Source: Steromphala cineraria
Taxonomy: Eukaryota; Mollusca; Gastropoda; Trochida; Trochidae
DNA length: 64,000 nt
Assembly: GCA_916613615.1 (NCBI GenBank)
Contig: OU744732.1
Span: 57,682,727 to 57,746,726, forward strand
Direction of reading: 5' to 3'
The notes beneath the pieces were generated by a model. The model saw only the letters and a program-made list of their open reading frames with translations. It was not told the DNA's origin and did no database searches. Position numbers and translations under genes: made by a program. How positions within the stretch are numbered: position 1 is the first letter of the stretch; each line of letters opens with the position of its first letter. Of this stretch, positions 63,273 through 64,000 are shown in pieces.

Positions 63273-64000
63273 GTGAGCTTCAACTCTTACATATACACCT
63301 GCATACCTTAAGTTTGTTGACTTACCTGCGTATTCTAGTGCAAATATCATATTATTTGGATTGTCTTTGAGGCATCTTAGCGTTTCGAAAACGTAACGGA
63401 TAATGTTGATAGAGATAGTTGTAGAGGTTCGCGTAAGCCGACCTTCCTGCGACCTATGACCCTCCCACGTTATACGTGCGAAGGCAGACTATCGTGGCTT
63501 GGTAAGATGATTTCTGATTGGTCAATTCGATACGTGAGCTGACGCGACCCTCTACTTGGCCTTTCTAGACTCAGTATAGGAGTGAAACGGATAATATTGA
63601 GGCTAGGTTTACTTAGACTGGATATTTCACTACATAAGTTAGGATTCAATTTGCGGAAACATAATCGTAAGTCATACCTAACAGATAACCGTGACGCGGT
63701 CAAAATTTCGAAAACACTATTTTCTATATTTCACTTCAAAAGCCTTCATATGTGATCAACAGATTTAGATCTAAGTCAATGTAATTGTGCTGAATTTACT
63801 ATACTACTGCAAACAATGTAGGGAACATGTGTATATTGTACCATATATACTTTGATTATTTAAAGCATGGTTAAATTTACGTATTACGTATTACGTATCA
63901 AATGAACACTACCGTACTGACATATTGGAACGGTTACTGAGAGTGATGTAGTTCTGTATCCCTGTAAATGAATAGCTTCAAAAAGACATTTTCCTGAAAA
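63273..64000. other. HES intron 3 (start) or flanking DNA
   Basis: No fourth exon with an Orange domain was found before the window ends. A small triple repeat of TTACGTA lies near 63879-63897. Confidence 0.5.

Overview
The window looks like genomic DNA of a lophotrochozoan invertebrate, most likely a bivalve mollusc. It is strongly AT-rich, has GT-AG introns, tRNA-derived SINEs with molluscan-type tails, degraded LINE ends, TTAA-flanked MITEs and microsatellites, and no prokaryotic gene structure. The species cannot be named from sequence alone. Most of the window is repeat DNA. Coding support exists for only three loci; almost every other open reading frame lies in satellite or transposon DNA.

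Layout. 1-12.5 kb: no gene; SINEs, several copies of one TTAA-flanked MITE, and dispersed repeats. About 12.50-27.05 kb: one 14.5-kb foldback-like element. Two inverted arms (about 3.4 and 4.5 kb), built largely from a 32-bp tandem repeat, enclose about 6.7 kb of LINE and SINE debris and microsatellites. 27-30 kb: a LINE 3' end, a small foldback element sharing end motifs with the large one, a SINE and a MITE. About 30.34-38.03 and 42.60-49.97 kb: two direct copies of a 7.4-7.7 kb segment, separated by a block of four minisatellite types. 50-60 kb: no gene; scattered repeats. 60.8-63.3 kb: 5' end of a HES-family bHLH gene, whose fourth exon lies beyond the window.

Genes. Each duplicated segment carries an intact three-exon gene (244 and 245 aa). 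The protein has a canonical PCNA-interacting (PIP) box at its extreme N-terminus, several CDK-type S-P-x-K/R sites, a Psq/CENP-B-like helix-turn-helix and a Tc5/CENP-B-type DNA-binding domain, with no DDE catalytic domain. I infer a nuclear DNA-binding protein derived from a pogo/Tigger-like transposase that could be recruited to replication or repair sites. I do not recognise an orthologue. The two copies have identical first coding exons and mostly silent changes in exon 2, so both look constrained.

The HES gene has an upstream region with two CSL/Su(H) sites, a CAGGTG E-box, HES-type autoregulatory sites, a CCAAT box and a TATA-like element, plus a CRE pair in intron 1. This fits a Notch-responsive, self-repressing gene. 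Nothing in the sequence links the HES gene to the duplicated pair.
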